Below, piece after piece: positions 31,485-41,581 of a stretch of DNA of 64,000 nt; within the stretch, counting starts at the first letter, position 1, and each line of letters opens with the position of its first letter. The stretch is from JACCZX01 sp963791315. Its GTDB lineage: Bacteria > Pseudomonadota > Gammaproteobacteria > Burkholderiales > Burkholderiaceae_F. The notes under the pieces were generated by a model. It did not search any database, was not told where the DNA came from, and worked only from the letters and a program-made list of their open reading frames with translations. The DNA is taken from the NCBI GenBank assembly GCA_963791315.1, contig CAWBRQ010000006.1:62001-126000 (forward strand). The letters run 5' to 3'. A program made the position numbers and the translations under genes.

Positions 31485-32045
31485 ATGAGCATTGCGGAGA
31501 TTCAAAAATCGACCGAGCAGAAGATGCAGAAGTCGGTCGAAGCGTTGAAGCACGATTACGCGAAGGTACGTACCGGTCGCGCGCACGTCGGGTTGCTCGA
31601 TCACATTCAGGTCGACTACTACGGCTCGATGATGCCGCTGAATCAGGTGGCGCAGGTCGGCCTCGGTGATGCGCGCACGATCACCATCCAGCCGTGGGAA
31701 AAGAAAATGATTCCGGTCGTCGAAAAAGCGATTCGCGAATCCGATCTCGGGTTGAATCCCGCCACCAGCGGTGACATCGTGCGCGTGCCGATGCCGCTGC
31801 TGACCGAGCAGCGCCGCAAGGAGCTGGTCAAGGTCGTCAAGCACGAAGGTGAAACCGCAAAGATCGCGGTGCGCAACCTGCGGCGCGATGCGAATCATCA
31901 CGTCAAGGAAATGCTGAAGAACAAGGAGATTTCCGAGGACGACGATCGCCGTGCCGAGGAGGCGATCCAGAAGTTGACCGATCGATACGTCGCCGAGATC
32001 GACAGGCTCGGGGCGGAGAAAGAACAAGAGGTGATGACCGTTTGA
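31485..32045 (+). CDS. frr: Ribosome recycling factor
   Basis: 186 residues, intact: MSIAEIQKSTEQKMQKSVEA, VRTGRAHVGLLDHIQVDYYG, then RRDANHHVKEMLKNKEISED and the helical end. TAAGGAG precedes the ATG. It splits post-termination ribosomes with EF-G. 17 bases after pyrH. Confidence 0.98.
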   Translation: MSIAEIQKSTEQKMQKSVEALKHDYAKVRTGRAHVGLLDHIQVDYYGSMMPLNQVAQVGLGDARTITIQPWEKKMIPVVEKAIRESDLGLNPATSGDIVRVPMPLLTEQRRKELVKVVKHEGETAKIAVRNLRRDANHHVKEMLKNKEISEDDDRRAEEAIQKLTDRYVAEIDRLGAEKEQEVMTV

Positions 32046-32073
32046 CGGTCATCAGCGGACCATTTCGCCGGCC

Positions 32074-32854
32074 GTGCGTACCTCCCCGTCTTCGACAGGT
32101 TCGAGCTCTGCGCGCCGCATTCCGCGGCATGTTGCGATCATCATGGACGGCAATGGCCGCTGGGCACTGGCGGAAGGCAAGCCACGAGTCGCGGGCCATT
32201 CGCGCGGTGTCGACGCCGTGCGTTCGACACTGCAGGCGTGTGGCGAGCGCGGAGTCGAATATCTGACACTGTTTATTTTCAGCTCGGAGAACTGGCGGCG
32301 GCCTCCCGACGAAGTGTCGACGCTGATGAAACTCTTTGTGTTCGCTTTGCAACGCGAGATCGACAAACTGATCGAGCTCGGCGTGCGGCTGCGCGTGGTG
32401 GGTGATCGCTCCGGGTTCGAGTCCGAGCTGCGCCGCCTGATCGTCGAGTCCGAGCGTCGCACTGAACACAACAGCCAAGCTGCAGTTGACGATATGCGCC
32501 GACTACGGCGGCCGCTGGGACATCGCGCAGGCGGCTACGCGCGCCGCAAACGCGCAGCTTGAATCCGGCGTCGACCAGATTGCACTCAGCGAGTCGGAAA
32601 TCGAATCGCATCTCGCGCTGGCGTTCGCGCCCGAACCCGATCTGCTGATACGCACCGGCGGCGAAAAACGCATCAGCAACTTCCTGCTGTATCAGCTGGC
32701 GTACACGGAGTTCTACTTCTGCGACGTGCTATGGCCGCTCTTCGACGCTGCCGAGCTTGATCGCGCTTTCGACTGGTTTGCCAGCCGGCAGCGGCGCTTC
32801 GGCATGACCAGCGAGCAGCTTGACGGGCGCGCGACGATTGCCGATGCCGCGTAG
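32074..32854 (+). CDS. uppS: Undecaprenyl diphosphate synthase (one frameshift)
   Basis: GTG start and a Ser-rich head, then RHVAIIMDGNGRWALAEGKP with the catalytic Asp, TLFIFSSENWRRPPDEV, and after a break near 32480 the end part CADYGGRWDIAQAA and LLIRTGGEKRISNFLLYQLA with the conserved RxGG-type binding site, and YTEFYFCDVLWP. About 259 residues. It makes the C55 lipid carrier for peptidoglycan and O-antigen. Confidence 0.95.
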
Positions 32855-32872
32855 CCGACAGGTAAGGCATTC

Positions 32873-33703
32873 GTGCTGAAGCAGCGCGTTGCAACGGCGG
32901 CGGTGCTGCTGATCGTCGCGATTGGCGCGATGGTTTGGTCATCGACTGCGTTTGGCGTGGTGGTAACTGTGCTGCTGGGATTTGCGCTGGCTGAATGGTT
33001 GCAGTTGACCGGTGCAACTCGATCAATGGCGATCGTCGGGGCGCTGATCGTCAGCGCTGTGCTGCTTGCGGTGTTGCTCGCTTCAGCCAATACGATCGAC
33101 GCTGTCGTGTTGCCGCTCGCCGCAGTCGCCGTTGCCATGTGGATCGCGATTGTGGTGTTGCTGTTGCAGCCCACGGCGATGACGCTGCGCCTGCCGCGAC
33201 TGGTCGCCATGGGGCTCGCAGTTTTGCTCGTGCTCGCCGCATGGTTCGCACTGATGCGTTTCTTGTCGCAGGGAGTGCTCGCGTTGCTTTCGGTGTTGTT
33301 GATCGTATGGGTCGCCGATACCGCCGCGTATTTCGCTGGCCGCGCGTTCGGACGCAGAAAGCTGGCGCCTCATATCAGTCCGGGCAAGACGTGGGCGGGC
33401 GTTGTGGGCGCGATTCTGGCGGTCTTGCTGCTGGCGCTTGTGGTCTGGTTGCTCGTTCCGGACCCGCGGATTTATTCGAACAGTTTGTTTGCAGCGGTCG
33501 GTCCGGCGGTTGCGCTGTTCCTGCTCGCGCTGCTGGTGACGCTATCCATCGTGGGCGATCTGTTTGAAAGTTTGTTGAAGCGGCAGGCCGGCGTAAAGGA
33601 CAGCGGCCAGCTACTGCCCGGCCACGGCGGCGTTCTCGATCGCGTCGATGCGATGGTGCCGCTGCTGCCGTCGGCGGTGCTGATCCAATGGCTGGTTCGA
33701 TGA
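32873..33703 (+). CDS. cdsA: Phosphatidate cytidylyltransferase
   Basis: 276 residues with about seven membrane segments and the CDP-diglyceride synthetase signature SLLKRQAGVKDSGQLLPGHG followed by GVLDRVDAMVPLLPSA. GTG start; the stop overlaps the dxr ATG. It makes CDP-diacylglycerol in the inner membrane. Confidence 0.95.
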   Translation: MLKQRVATAAVLLIVAIGAMVWSSTAFGVVVTVLLGFALAEWLQLTGATRSMAIVGALIVSAVLLAVLLASANTIDAVVLPLAAVAVAMWIAIVVLLLQPTAMTLRLPRLVAMGLAVLLVLAAWFALMRFLSQGVLALLSVLLIVWVADTAAYFAGRAFGRRKLAPHISPGKTWAGVVGAILAVLLLALVVWLLVPDPRIYSNSLFAAVGPAVALFLLALLVTLSIVGDLFESLLKRQAGVKDSGQLLPGHGGVLDRVDAMVPLLPSAVLIQWLVR

Positions 33704-34866
33704 GGAGCATCACGATCCTGGGTGCCACCGGCTCGATCGGTGCGAGTGCGCTTGACGTGATCGCGCACCATCCGCAGCGTTTTCGCGTGCACGCGGTCAC
33801 GGCGCAATCGAATGTGAACGAGCTTGCAGACATCGCGGCGAGATTCAAAGCCGATGTCGCCGTCATCGGCGATGCGGCGCTCGAGGTAGCGCTGCGCGAT
33901 GCGCTGCACGCGCGCGGAGCGAAAGCGCAGGCGCGTGCCGGACGCGCCGCGCTCGTCGATGTGGCTCACGCACCCGAGTCCGACACGGTGCTGGCTGCGA
34001 TCGTCGGCGCCGCGGGGCTGGAGCCGACATTGGCTGCGGCGGAGGCGGGTAAACGATTGCTGCTGGCCAACAAGGAAGCGATCGTTTGCGCTGGCGCGTT
34101 ACTGATGGCCGCCGTGCAGCGCGGCGGGGGTGTGTTGTTGCCGGTCGACAGCGAACACAACGCGATTCACCAGTGCTTGTCTGGAGTCAGCGAGGCCGAA
34201 CGCGTCGGAGCGCGCCTGATACTCACCGCGTCGGGCGGCCCGTTTCTGAATCGCGACGATCTCGATGGCGTCACACCGGACGAAGCGTGTGCGCATCCGA
34301 AGTGGGTGATGGGGCGCAAGATTTCGGTCGATTCGGCAACCCTGATGAACAAGGGTCTCGAGGTGATCGAAGCGAGCTGGCTGTTTGGCATACCGGCCGA
34401 TCGCATCGACATCGTGATCCATCCGCAGAGCGTTATCCACTCGATGGTCGAATTCAGGGACGGCTCGGTGCTGGCCCAAATGGGAACGCCCGACATGCGT
34501 ACGCCGCTGGCGTATGCGCTGGCGTGGCCCGAGCGCGTCGCGAGCGGGGCGCGGCGGCTCGACTTCGCCAGCGTGGGCCCATTGACGTTCGAGGTACCGG
34601 ACCGGAAGCGCTTCCGATGCCTGGACTACGCGTATGCGTCGCTGCGACGTGGCGGCGCCGCCAGCGTGGTGTTGAACGCCGCCAACGAAGTCGCAGTCCA
34701 AGCGTTTCTGGAAGAACGGTTGCCTTTTACCGCGATTGCACCGACGATCGAACAGATGCTCGAAACATACGATCCGCCGCCGCCGCACACGATTGATGAT
34801 GTATTGCACATCGACCGCGAAGCGCGCGGCCGCTCGAGCGAACTCGTGCTGGACAAAGTTCAATGA
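33700..34866 (+). CDS. dxr: 1-deoxy-D-xylulose 5-phosphate reductoisomerase
   Basis: 388 residues: ITILGATGSIGASALDVIA (NADPH site), LLLANKEAIVCAGALL, PVDSEHNAIHQCLSG (metal ligands), SGGPFLNRDDLDGV and GRKISVDSATLMNKGLEVIE. Intact. First committed step of the MEP isoprenoid pathway, which feeds uppS in the same operon. The ATG at 33700 overlaps the cdsA stop; the ATG at 33688 is a weaker alternative. Confidence 0.97.
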   Translation: MRSITILGATGSIGASALDVIAHHPQRFRVHAVTAQSNVNELADIAARFKADVAVIGDAALEVALRDALHARGAKAQARAGRAALVDVAHAPESDTVLAAIVGAAGLEPTLAAAEAGKRLLLANKEAIVCAGALLMAAVQRGGGVLLPVDSEHNAIHQCLSGVSEAERVGARLILTASGGPFLNRDDLDGVTPDEACAHPKWVMGRKISVDSATLMNKGLEVIEASWLFGIPADRIDIVIHPQSVIHSMVEFRDGSVLAQMGTPDMRTPLAYALAWPERVASGARRLDFASVGPLTFEVPDRKRFRCLDYAYASLRRGGAASVVLNAANEVAVQAFLEERLPFTAIAPTIEQMLETYDPPPPHTIDDVLHIDREARGRSSELVLDKVQ

Positions 34867-36215
34867 CGCTACTGACGACGATCGCCGCATTCCTGGTCAC
34901 GCTCGGCCTGCTGGTTGTGATCCACGAGTACGGTCACTACTGGGTCGCCAAAAAAGCCGGCGTCAAAGTGCTGCGCTTTTCGATCGGCTTCGGCCGGCCG
35001 CTCGCGCGTTGGGTACGCGGCGAGGATCGCACTGAGTGGGTCCTGTCGGCGCTTCCGCTTGGCGGCTACGTGCGCATGCTTGATGAGCGTGATCCGGAGT
35101 GCCTTCCGATCGCAGCAGCTGATCTGCCGCGCGCATTCAATCGGCAGTCTGTGGCGAAGCGGATTGCGATCGTGCTAGCAGGTCCAGTTGCAAACTTGTT
35201 GCTCGCGGTCGCGGTGTACTGGTTTCTGAGTGTTGTCGGCGTGTTCGAACCGGCCGCGGTGGTCGGGACGCCCGCGCCAGCTACTCCAGCTGCGCGGGCC
35301 GGGTTGCTGGCGGGCGACACCGTCGTTGGCGTTGCAGGCAATCCGGTACGTTCGTGGAACGAATTGCGCTGGCTGCTGCTGCAGCGCGCAGTTTCGACCG
35401 CGCCCATCGAAATCGAAGTCGAAAGCCGCGATGCTCGGCGCCGCGAACTGACGGTTCAGCCGGCATCGGTTACGCCAGAGGATCTGGACGGCGACCTGAT
35501 CGGGCGCTTGGGCTTCGTCCTGTATCAGGGACCGACGCGCATCGGTCAGGTCACAGAAGGAAGTCCCGCGTCACAGGCCGGTCTGCGCACCGGCGACCGC
35601 GTCGTATCTGTCAACGGCGAGCCGATTGCAACGGCAGACAAATTGCGCGCGTCGATTCGCGCATCGGCGGAGAAAGCGATCGAACTCGGGGTCGAGCGCG
35701 AAGAGCGCTTGATTCGCTTGCAGGTGACCCCCGCACGCATCACTGACGACAAAGGCAACTCGTTCGGACGGATCGGCGCCGAGCTGAGTGACCGGCTGCC
35801 GCCCATCAAGGTGCAGTACGGGCCGATCGAAAGCATTCCACGCGCGGTGCAGAAGACCGCGGACACGGCGGTGTTCTCGTTGAAGATGCTTGGCAAGATG
35901 CTGACCGGCGAAGCATCGTGGAGAAACCTGTCGGGCCCGGTCACGATTGCCGATTACGCAGGGCAAACCGCGCGCATCGGCCTCGCTGCGTTCTTGGGCT
36001 TTCTCGCTCTCGTATCGATCAGCCTCGCCGTATTGAACCTGCTACCGATCCCGATGCTTGATGGTGGGCACCTACTGTATTATCTAATTGAAATTTTCAA
36101 GGGCAGCCCGCCTGCAGATTGGGTCGTCGAGTGGGGACAACGCGCAGGCGTTGCATTACTGGGACTGCTCACCGTGCTGGCGCTTTACAACGACGTGTTG
36201 CGGCTGCTTTCCTGA
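34863..36215 (+). CDS. rseP: Site-2 intramembrane protease RseP
   Basis: 450 residues. The zinc motif HEYGH is at residues 21-25 in the first membrane segment. Two PDZ domains lie in the periplasmic part (PARAGLLAGDTVVGVAGNPV and ASQAGLRTGDRVVSVNGEPI), and NLLPIPMLDGGHLLYYLIE near residue 395 supplies the third metal ligand. It cleaves anti-sigma factor RseA in the sigma-E response; its place next to bamA and skp fits envelope stress control. The start overlaps dxr. Confidence 0.97.
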   Translation: MTLLTTIAAFLVTLGLLVVIHEYGHYWVAKKAGVKVLRFSIGFGRPLARWVRGEDRTEWVLSALPLGGYVRMLDERDPECLPIAAADLPRAFNRQSVAKRIAIVLAGPVANLLLAVAVYWFLSVVGVFEPAAVVGTPAPATPAARAGLLAGDTVVGVAGNPVRSWNELRWLLLQRAVSTAPIEIEVESRDARRRELTVQPASVTPEDLDGDLIGRLGFVLYQGPTRIGQVTEGSPASQAGLRTGDRVVSVNGEPIATADKLRASIRASAEKAIELGVEREERLIRLQVTPARITDDKGNSFGRIGAELSDRLPPIKVQYGPIESIPRAVQKTADTAVFSLKMLGKMLTGEASWRNLSGPVTIADYAGQTARIGLAAFLGFLALVSISLAVLNLLPIPMLDGGHLLYYLIEIFKGSPPADWVVEWGQRAGVALLGLLTVLALYNDVLRLLS

Positions 36216-36251
36216 TTTCTTCATACAACAAATTCAGACGGGGACAGTTAG

Positions 36252-38639
36252 TTGAATCGGCGCGTTGTATCTAGGCGCAGCATGTCCGCATCCTTGCAGC
36301 CGGCGTTGCGCCCCGTGATGCGTCATCTCGCGGCCGCCGTCGTCGCTACCTGGTGTTTCTCGGCCTCCGCGCAGGAATTCGTCGTGCGCGATATCCGCGT
36401 TGAAGGCGTGCAGCGCACCGAACCGGGCACCATATTTTCCTATTTGCCGATACGCGTTGGCGATCGATTCGATCCCGAGCGCGGCACGCAGGCGATTCGC
36501 GCCTTGTACGCAAGCGGTCTGTTCAAGGACGTTCGGCTCGAAGTCGACGGTGATGTGCTGGTCGTTGTGGTCGATGAGCGGCCCGCGATTTCCGCGGTCG
36601 ATCTGACCGGTGTGACCGAGTTCGAAAAGGACCAGGTGCTCAAGTCGCTGCGCGACGTCGGCCTCGCAGAAGGTCGCATTTTCGATCGCTCAGTGCTCGA
36701 GCGCGCCGAGCAGGAGCTGCGCCGTCAATATTTGACTCGCGGCCTGTACGGCGTCGACGTCAAGACGACCGTGACGCCGATCGAGCGTAACCGCGTCAAC
36801 GTTTCCATCGCCGCAGTCGAGGGCGAAATCTCGCGCATTCGCTCGATTACGTTTACCGGCAACACCGTGTACAGCGACGGGGTGCTGCGCAGCCAAATGG
36901 AGTTGTCGACGCCGAACTGGCTGTCGTGGTACACGAAGCGCGATCAGTATTCGCGGCAAAAATTATCGGCCGACCTCGAAACGGTACGTTCGTACTATCT
37001 GAACCGCGGCTATCTCGACTTCAAGATCGACTCGGTGCAGGTCTCGATCAGCCCGGACAAGCGCGACATCTTCGTCTCGGTCAACGTGTCCGAGGGCGAC
37101 CGCTACAACGTCTCAGACATCAAGCTCACCGGCGAGCTGCTCGGCCTCGACGAAGAATTGCAGCCGCTGATCGACGTCAAGCCGGGTGACGTGTTCAGCG
37201 CCGAGCGCATGAATGCGATCGCCAAGCGCATTACCGATCGCATGAGCACGCTTGGTTACGCATTTGCCAGCGCCAACCCGATCCCGGAGGCTGACCGCGA
37301 AAAGCGTCAGGTGGCGTTCACGATCGTCGTCGACCCGGGCCGTCGTGTGTACGTGCGTCGCGTCAACATCGCCGGCAACAATCGGACGCGTGACGAAGTG
37401 ATACGACGCGAGGTGAGGCAGTACGAGAGTGCGTGGTTCGACTCGGATCGTGTACGCCTTTCCCGTGATCGGATTGATCGCTTGGGATTTTTCGAGTCGG
37501 TCACCGTTGACACTCCGGCCGTGGCATCTGCGCCGGATCAGGTCGATGTCAACGTCACCGTCAAGGAACGTGCAACGGGCAATATTCAGGTCGGCGCCGG
37601 CTACTCGAGCGCCGAAGGTTTGGTGCTCAGTGGTGGTATCGCGCAGCAGAATCTGTTCGGCTCCGGCAACGCGCTGTCGCTCGAGATCAACACCAGCAAG
37701 GCAAATCGCATCATCGCGCTCTCGCACACCGACCCGTACGTCACGCCTGAAGGTATCAGCCGCTCGATCGAGTTGTTCCTCCGCAAATCCGACCTTGCCG
37801 AGCTCGGCCTTTCCAGCGTCGGCTATTCGACGCGCGGTCTTGGCGTCGTGTTCGGAGTGCCATTCACGGAGTTCGATCGCGTCTTCTTCGGTCTGCGATA
37901 CGAGAAGACCGACATCGATCTGACAATTTTTTCCCCGCTCCGATACATCCAGTACGTCAACCAATTCGGCCCCACATCGGATTCGTTGGCATTGACCACA
38001 GGCTGGTCACGCGACGATCGCGATAACCTGCTGGTGCCAACGCGCGGCCGCTATCAACGCGCATTCAGTGAAATTGGCCTGCCAGGGATGGACCTGCAGT
38101 ACTACCGTCTGAATTATCAGTTCCAGCAGTATTTCCCGCTCTTCCCGCGTGTGACGGTCGCTTTCAACGGCGAGATCGGCTACGGCGACGGCTACAGCGG
38201 CGACCCGTATCCGTTCTTCAAGAACTACTACGTCGGTGGCATCGGCAGTGTGCGCGGCTTCGAGAGCGGTAGCCTTGGGCCGCGAGACATCGACGGCAGC
38301 CCGCTCGGTGGCAACCGCCGCCTGAACTTCTCTTTCGAAGGTTACATTCCGATACCCGGTGCCGATCGCACGCTGCGCGCGCTGACATTTTTCGATGCCG
38401 GACAGGTTTGGGGACAGGAAATCAAGCGTGACTCGAACGGCGTACCGATATTGGTCGATGGTCGGCCGCAGTACCAAAACGGGAGAATCGACCTCGGCGA
38501 CCTGCGCTACTCAGTTGGTTTAGGCGTCGCCTGGATTTCGCCGCTCGGACCGCTCAGACTCTCCTACGCATATCCGATTAATACCAAGCCCGAGGATCGG
38601 ATCCAGCGATTCCAATTCCAGATCGGGACTGGCTTCTGA
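36252..38639 (+). CDS. bamA: Outer membrane protein assembly factor BamA
   Basis: About 795 residues from the TTG at 36252; the ATG at 36282 is an equally plausible start and leaves a cleaner signal peptide (HLAAAVVATWCFSASA). Five POTRA repeats follow from FVVRDIRVEGVQRTEPGTIF to about residue 430, then the 16-strand barrel with VRGFESGSLGPRD (the conserved VRGF/Y loop-6 motif) and a C-terminal Phe (QFQIGTGF). Intact. It inserts beta-barrel proteins into the outer membrane. Confidence 0.97.
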   Translation: MNRRVVSRRSMSASLQPALRPVMRHLAAAVVATWCFSASAQEFVVRDIRVEGVQRTEPGTIFSYLPIRVGDRFDPERGTQAIRALYASGLFKDVRLEVDGDVLVVVVDERPAISAVDLTGVTEFEKDQVLKSLRDVGLAEGRIFDRSVLERAEQELRRQYLTRGLYGVDVKTTVTPIERNRVNVSIAAVEGEISRIRSITFTGNTVYSDGVLRSQMELSTPNWLSWYTKRDQYSRQKLSADLETVRSYYLNRGYLDFKIDSVQVSISPDKRDIFVSVNVSEGDRYNVSDIKLTGELLGLDEELQPLIDVKPGDVFSAERMNAIAKRITDRMSTLGYAFASANPIPEADREKRQVAFTIVVDPGRRVYVRRVNIAGNNRTRDEVIRREVRQYESAWFDSDRVRLSRDRIDRLGFFESVTVDTPAVASAPDQVDVNVTVKERATGNIQVGAGYSSAEGLVLSGGIAQQNLFGSGNALSLEINTSKANRIIALSHTDPYVTPEGISRSIELFLRKSDLAELGLSSVGYSTRGLGVVFGVPFTEFDRVFFGLRYEKTDIDLTIFSPLRYIQYVNQFGPTSDSLALTTGWSRDDRDNLLVPTRGRYQRAFSEIGLPGMDLQYYRLNYQFQQYFPLFPRVTVAFNGEIGYGDGYSGDPYPFFKNYYVGGIGSVRGFESGSLGPRDIDGSPLGGNRRLNFSFEGYIPIPGADRTLRALTFFDAGQVWGQEIKRDSNGVPILVDGRPQYQNGRIDLGDLRYSVGLGVAWISPLGPLRLSYAYPINTKPEDRIQRFQFQIGTGF

Positions 38640-38676
38640 TGTGCGAAAATGTTTTGCGTTAGAGGAGGCACAAACG

Positions 38677-39195
38677 ATGGCTGACACGTGGCGAAAAATT
38701 TTGGGAGTGACGTGTACCGCCACGCTGATTGCAACCGGATCATTGGCCTTCGCACAGGATTTCAAGATCGGAGTCGTCAATCCTGAGCGGCTGCTGCGCG
38801 AATCAACGCCGGCGCGTGCGGCACTGACGAAGCTCGAAGCCGAGTTTTCAAAGCGTCAGAAGGACGTTGAGGACACCGGCGTGCGTTTGAAAGCAGCCGC
38901 GGAGCGCTTCGAAAAAGATTCTCCGGTGATGACCGAAACCGATCGTGCCCGCCGGCAACGCGAGCTGGCCGAGCTCGATCGCGATTTTCAGCGCAAGCAG
39001 CGCGAGTTTCGCGAAGACCTCAACCAGCGCCGCAACGAAGAGATGCAAAGCCTGCAAGAGCGCAGCACGCGCATCATCAGGCAGATTGCCGAGCAGGAGA
39101 AGTTCGACCTGATCGTGCAGGAGGCGGTGTACTTCAATCCCCGCATCGATATCACCGAGCGAGTGTTGAAAGCGCTCAACGCCGCCGCCCGATAG
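38677..39195 (+). CDS. skp: Periplasmic chaperone Skp/OmpH
   Basis: 172 residues from the ATG at 38677, which follows AGAGGAGGC; an earlier in-frame start at 38641 lacks one. Signal peptide LGVTCTATLIATGSLAFA, then FKIGVVNPERLLRESTPARA and a long charged coiled coil (the two tentacles of the trimer), ending FNPRIDITERVLKALN. It holds unfolded outer-membrane proteins for BamA, whose gene is just upstream. Confidence 0.94.
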   Translation: MADTWRKILGVTCTATLIATGSLAFAQDFKIGVVNPERLLRESTPARAALTKLEAEFSKRQKDVEDTGVRLKAAAERFEKDSPVMTETDRARRQRELAELDRDFQRKQREFREDLNQRRNEEMQSLQERSTRIIRQIAEQEKFDLIVQEAVYFNPRIDITERVLKALNAAAR

Positions 39196-39200
39196 TCCAA

Positions 39201-40309
39201 ATGACGAAGCCGGTCAGTGTGTCGCTGGCCGATCTGAACAGCGCGGTTGTTGAGCGCTCGAGTGGCCGCTTGCAGGCCATCGTCGTCGGCCCCGATGTCA
39301 AGCTAAGCGGAGTGGCGCCCCTGGCGGTTGCCACTCGATCCGATCTCGCATTTCTCGCCAACCCACTTTATCGTGCGCGACGCGTTGACCACGCAGGCCG
39401 GCGCGATCGTGCTCAGCGCAGCCGACCGCGACGCTCTGCAATCGCAGTCCGCACCGCTGACGGCCTCGCTGACCGCGATGGCGGTGTGCGAGCAGCCCTA
39501 CGTGTGGTTCGCCTACGCAGCGCAAATACTGAGACCGAATGCAGCGCTGACTCCTGGTGTGGCGGCCGGCGCGCACGTGGCGTCCAGTGCGAAGGTCGAC
39601 ATCACCGCGCGTGTGGATCCGGGTGCAACGGTTGGCGCGGGTGCCGTCATCGGTGCGGGCGCGTGGATCGGCACCGGTGCCACGGTGGGTGCACGCGCCA
39701 TCATCGGCAATGAAACTCGAATTTACCCGCGCGCGGTCGTGCTGGACGATTGCAGGATTGGCGCGCGCTGCAACGTTCACAGCGGTGCGGTCATCGGCAG
39801 CGACGGCTTTGGCTTTGCGCCGTTCGACGGGCGCTGGATCAAGATTCCGCAGCTCGGTTCGGTCTTGGTAGGAGACGACGTCGAGATTGGCGCGAACACT
39901 ACGATCGACCGCGGTGCGATGGGCGACACGGTGATCGAAGACGGCGTCAAGCTCGATAACCAGATTCAGATCGCGCACAATTGCGTGATCGGAGCACACA
40001 CGGTCATTGCTGCGTGTGTCGGCATTGCGGGAAGCACCAAGATCGGCAAAGGCTGTCGGATCGGCGGCGCGGCGATGATCGCGGGGCATATAACGATTGC
40101 CGACGGCTCGAGCATCGGGCCCGCCACTGCCGGTGCCGAGCTCGGTGACTGAAGCCGGCCATTACACGGGCTTCTTTCCGCTGATGAAGCATAAAGACTG
40201 GGAACGCGCGGCGGCCGTAGTGCGTAATCTGCCGGACTTGCGCACGCGATTGCGGCAACTGGAATCCGAACACAAAGCTGCCAATCCGAACGCGGACAAA
40301 GTGAAATGA
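39201..40309 (+). CDS. lpxD: UDP-3-O-acylglucosamine N-acyltransferase (two frameshifts)
   Basis: N-terminal uridine-binding domain (VSLADLNSAVVERSSGRLQA, PLAVATRSDLAFLANPLY), break near 39370, then the hexapeptide left-handed beta helix (VDPGATVGAGAVIGAGAWIG and on), catalytic His in NQIQIAHNCVIG, a second break near 40130, and the C-terminal helix KDWERAAAVVRNLPDLRTRL. About 369 residues. Third step of lipid A synthesis. The stop overlaps the fabZ ATG. Confidence 0.95.
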
Positions 40310-40791
40310 TGGATATCCAGCAAATCCTGAAAACGCTGCCGCACCGCTATCCGTTCGTGATGGTCGACCGCGTGCTGGAGATCGTGTCCGGTGAGCGCAT
40401 CGTCGCTCTGAAGAACGTCACGATCAACGAGCCGTACTTCGTCGGCCACTTTCCGCGCTTGCCGGTCATGCCCGGCGTGATGATCATCGAGGCACTCGCG
40501 CAAGCCGCGGCGCTGTTGACCTATCAGACGCTGAATCTGAGCGAGGGCGATGGAACGTTGTTCTACTTTGCGGGTATCGACGACGCGCGCTTCAAGCGGC
40601 CGGTGACGCCGGGCGATCAGCTGCGGCTCGAAGTCGAGATGATTCGCGTGATGCGCGGCATCGGCAAGTTCAAGGCGCGCGCGCTGGTCGACGGCGCGCT
40701 TGCGGCCGAGGCGGGGTTGATGTGCGCGTATCGGACCGAAGACCGCAACGCTGCCCAAGAGCGCGGGAGCGACAGCGTCGAGGGTCGTTAG
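40306..40791 (+). CDS. fabZ: 3-hydroxyacyl-ACP dehydratase FabZ
   Basis: 161 residues; hot-dog fold with catalytic His48 in GHFPRLPVMPG and Glu62 in MIIEALAQAAALL. Intact; slightly long C-terminus (EERGSD-like acidic tail). It supplies acyl-ACPs for both membranes, and is flanked by lpxD and lpxA. The stop TAG and the lpxA GTG share one base. Confidence 0.97.
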   Translation: MMDIQQILKTLPHRYPFVMVDRVLEIVSGERIVALKNVTINEPYFVGHFPRLPVMPGVMIIEALAQAAALLTYQTLNLSEGDGTLFYFAGIDDARFKRPVTPGDQLRLEVEMIRVMRGIGKFKARALVDGALAAEAGLMCAYRTEDRNAAQERGSDSVEGR

Positions 40792-41581
40792 TGTCGCGCG
40801 CCCATCCGACCGCAGTGATCGATCCCGCGGCCGAAATCGCGGATGACGTCGAGATCGGTCCCTACTGCGTAGTCGGTGCCGGTGTGACGATCGGCGCCGG
40901 CTCGGTGCTCGAGCCCGCACGTTGTCATCGGCGGCCGCACGACCATCGGCCGCAACAATCACTTCTTTTCGTTCTGCGCGATCGGCGGCGTGCCGCAGGA
41001 CAAGAAGTACGCGGGCGAAGACACCGAGCTCGTGATCGGCGACGGCAATACGTTCCGTGAGTCGTGCACGATCAGCCTGGGCACTGCCGGCGGGGGTGGC
41101 GTCACCAGTGTCGGCTCCGACAACTGGATCATGGCGTCGGTGCACATTGCCCACGACTGCGTCATCGGCGATCACACGATCCTTGCCAACAACGCAACGC
41201 TGGCCGGGCACGTCACGCTGGGCGACTGGGTCATCCTCGGCGGCATGACGGCGGTCCACCAGTTCTGTGCGGTGGGCGCGCACGCGATGGCTGCCGGCGG
41301 ATCAATCGTGCTGCGCGACGTTCCTCCGTACGTGATCTGCAGCGGCAATCCTGCAGAGCCACACGGCATCAACTCTGAAGGACTCAAGCGCCGCGGCTTC
41401 GATACCGACACCATCAACCTGCTGCGGCGTGCTTACAAGACGCTGTATCGCGATGGGTTATCGGCTGCCGATGCGGTGATCGCGCTCGGCACACTGGCCG
41501 AGGAAAATCCAGCCTTCGGACGCTGCAATTGCGCTTCTGAAAGACTTTGTGCAGAACTCGCAGCGCGGCATCGTCCGTTAA
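40791..41581 (+). CDS. lpxA: UDP-N-acetylglucosamine acyltransferase (two frameshifts)
   Basis: GTG start, SRAHPTAVIDPAAEIADDVE, break near 40918, then TTIGRNNHFFSFCAIGGVPQ and DKKYAGEDTELVIGDGNTFR. The catalytic His lies in SVHIAHDCVIGDHT, the hexapeptide helix continues to GGMTAVHQFCAVGAHAM and PPYVICSGNPAEPHGIN, and a second break near 41520 precedes the end LKDFVQNSQRGIVR. About 262 residues, the same as E. coli LpxA. First step of lipid A synthesis. Confidence 0.96.
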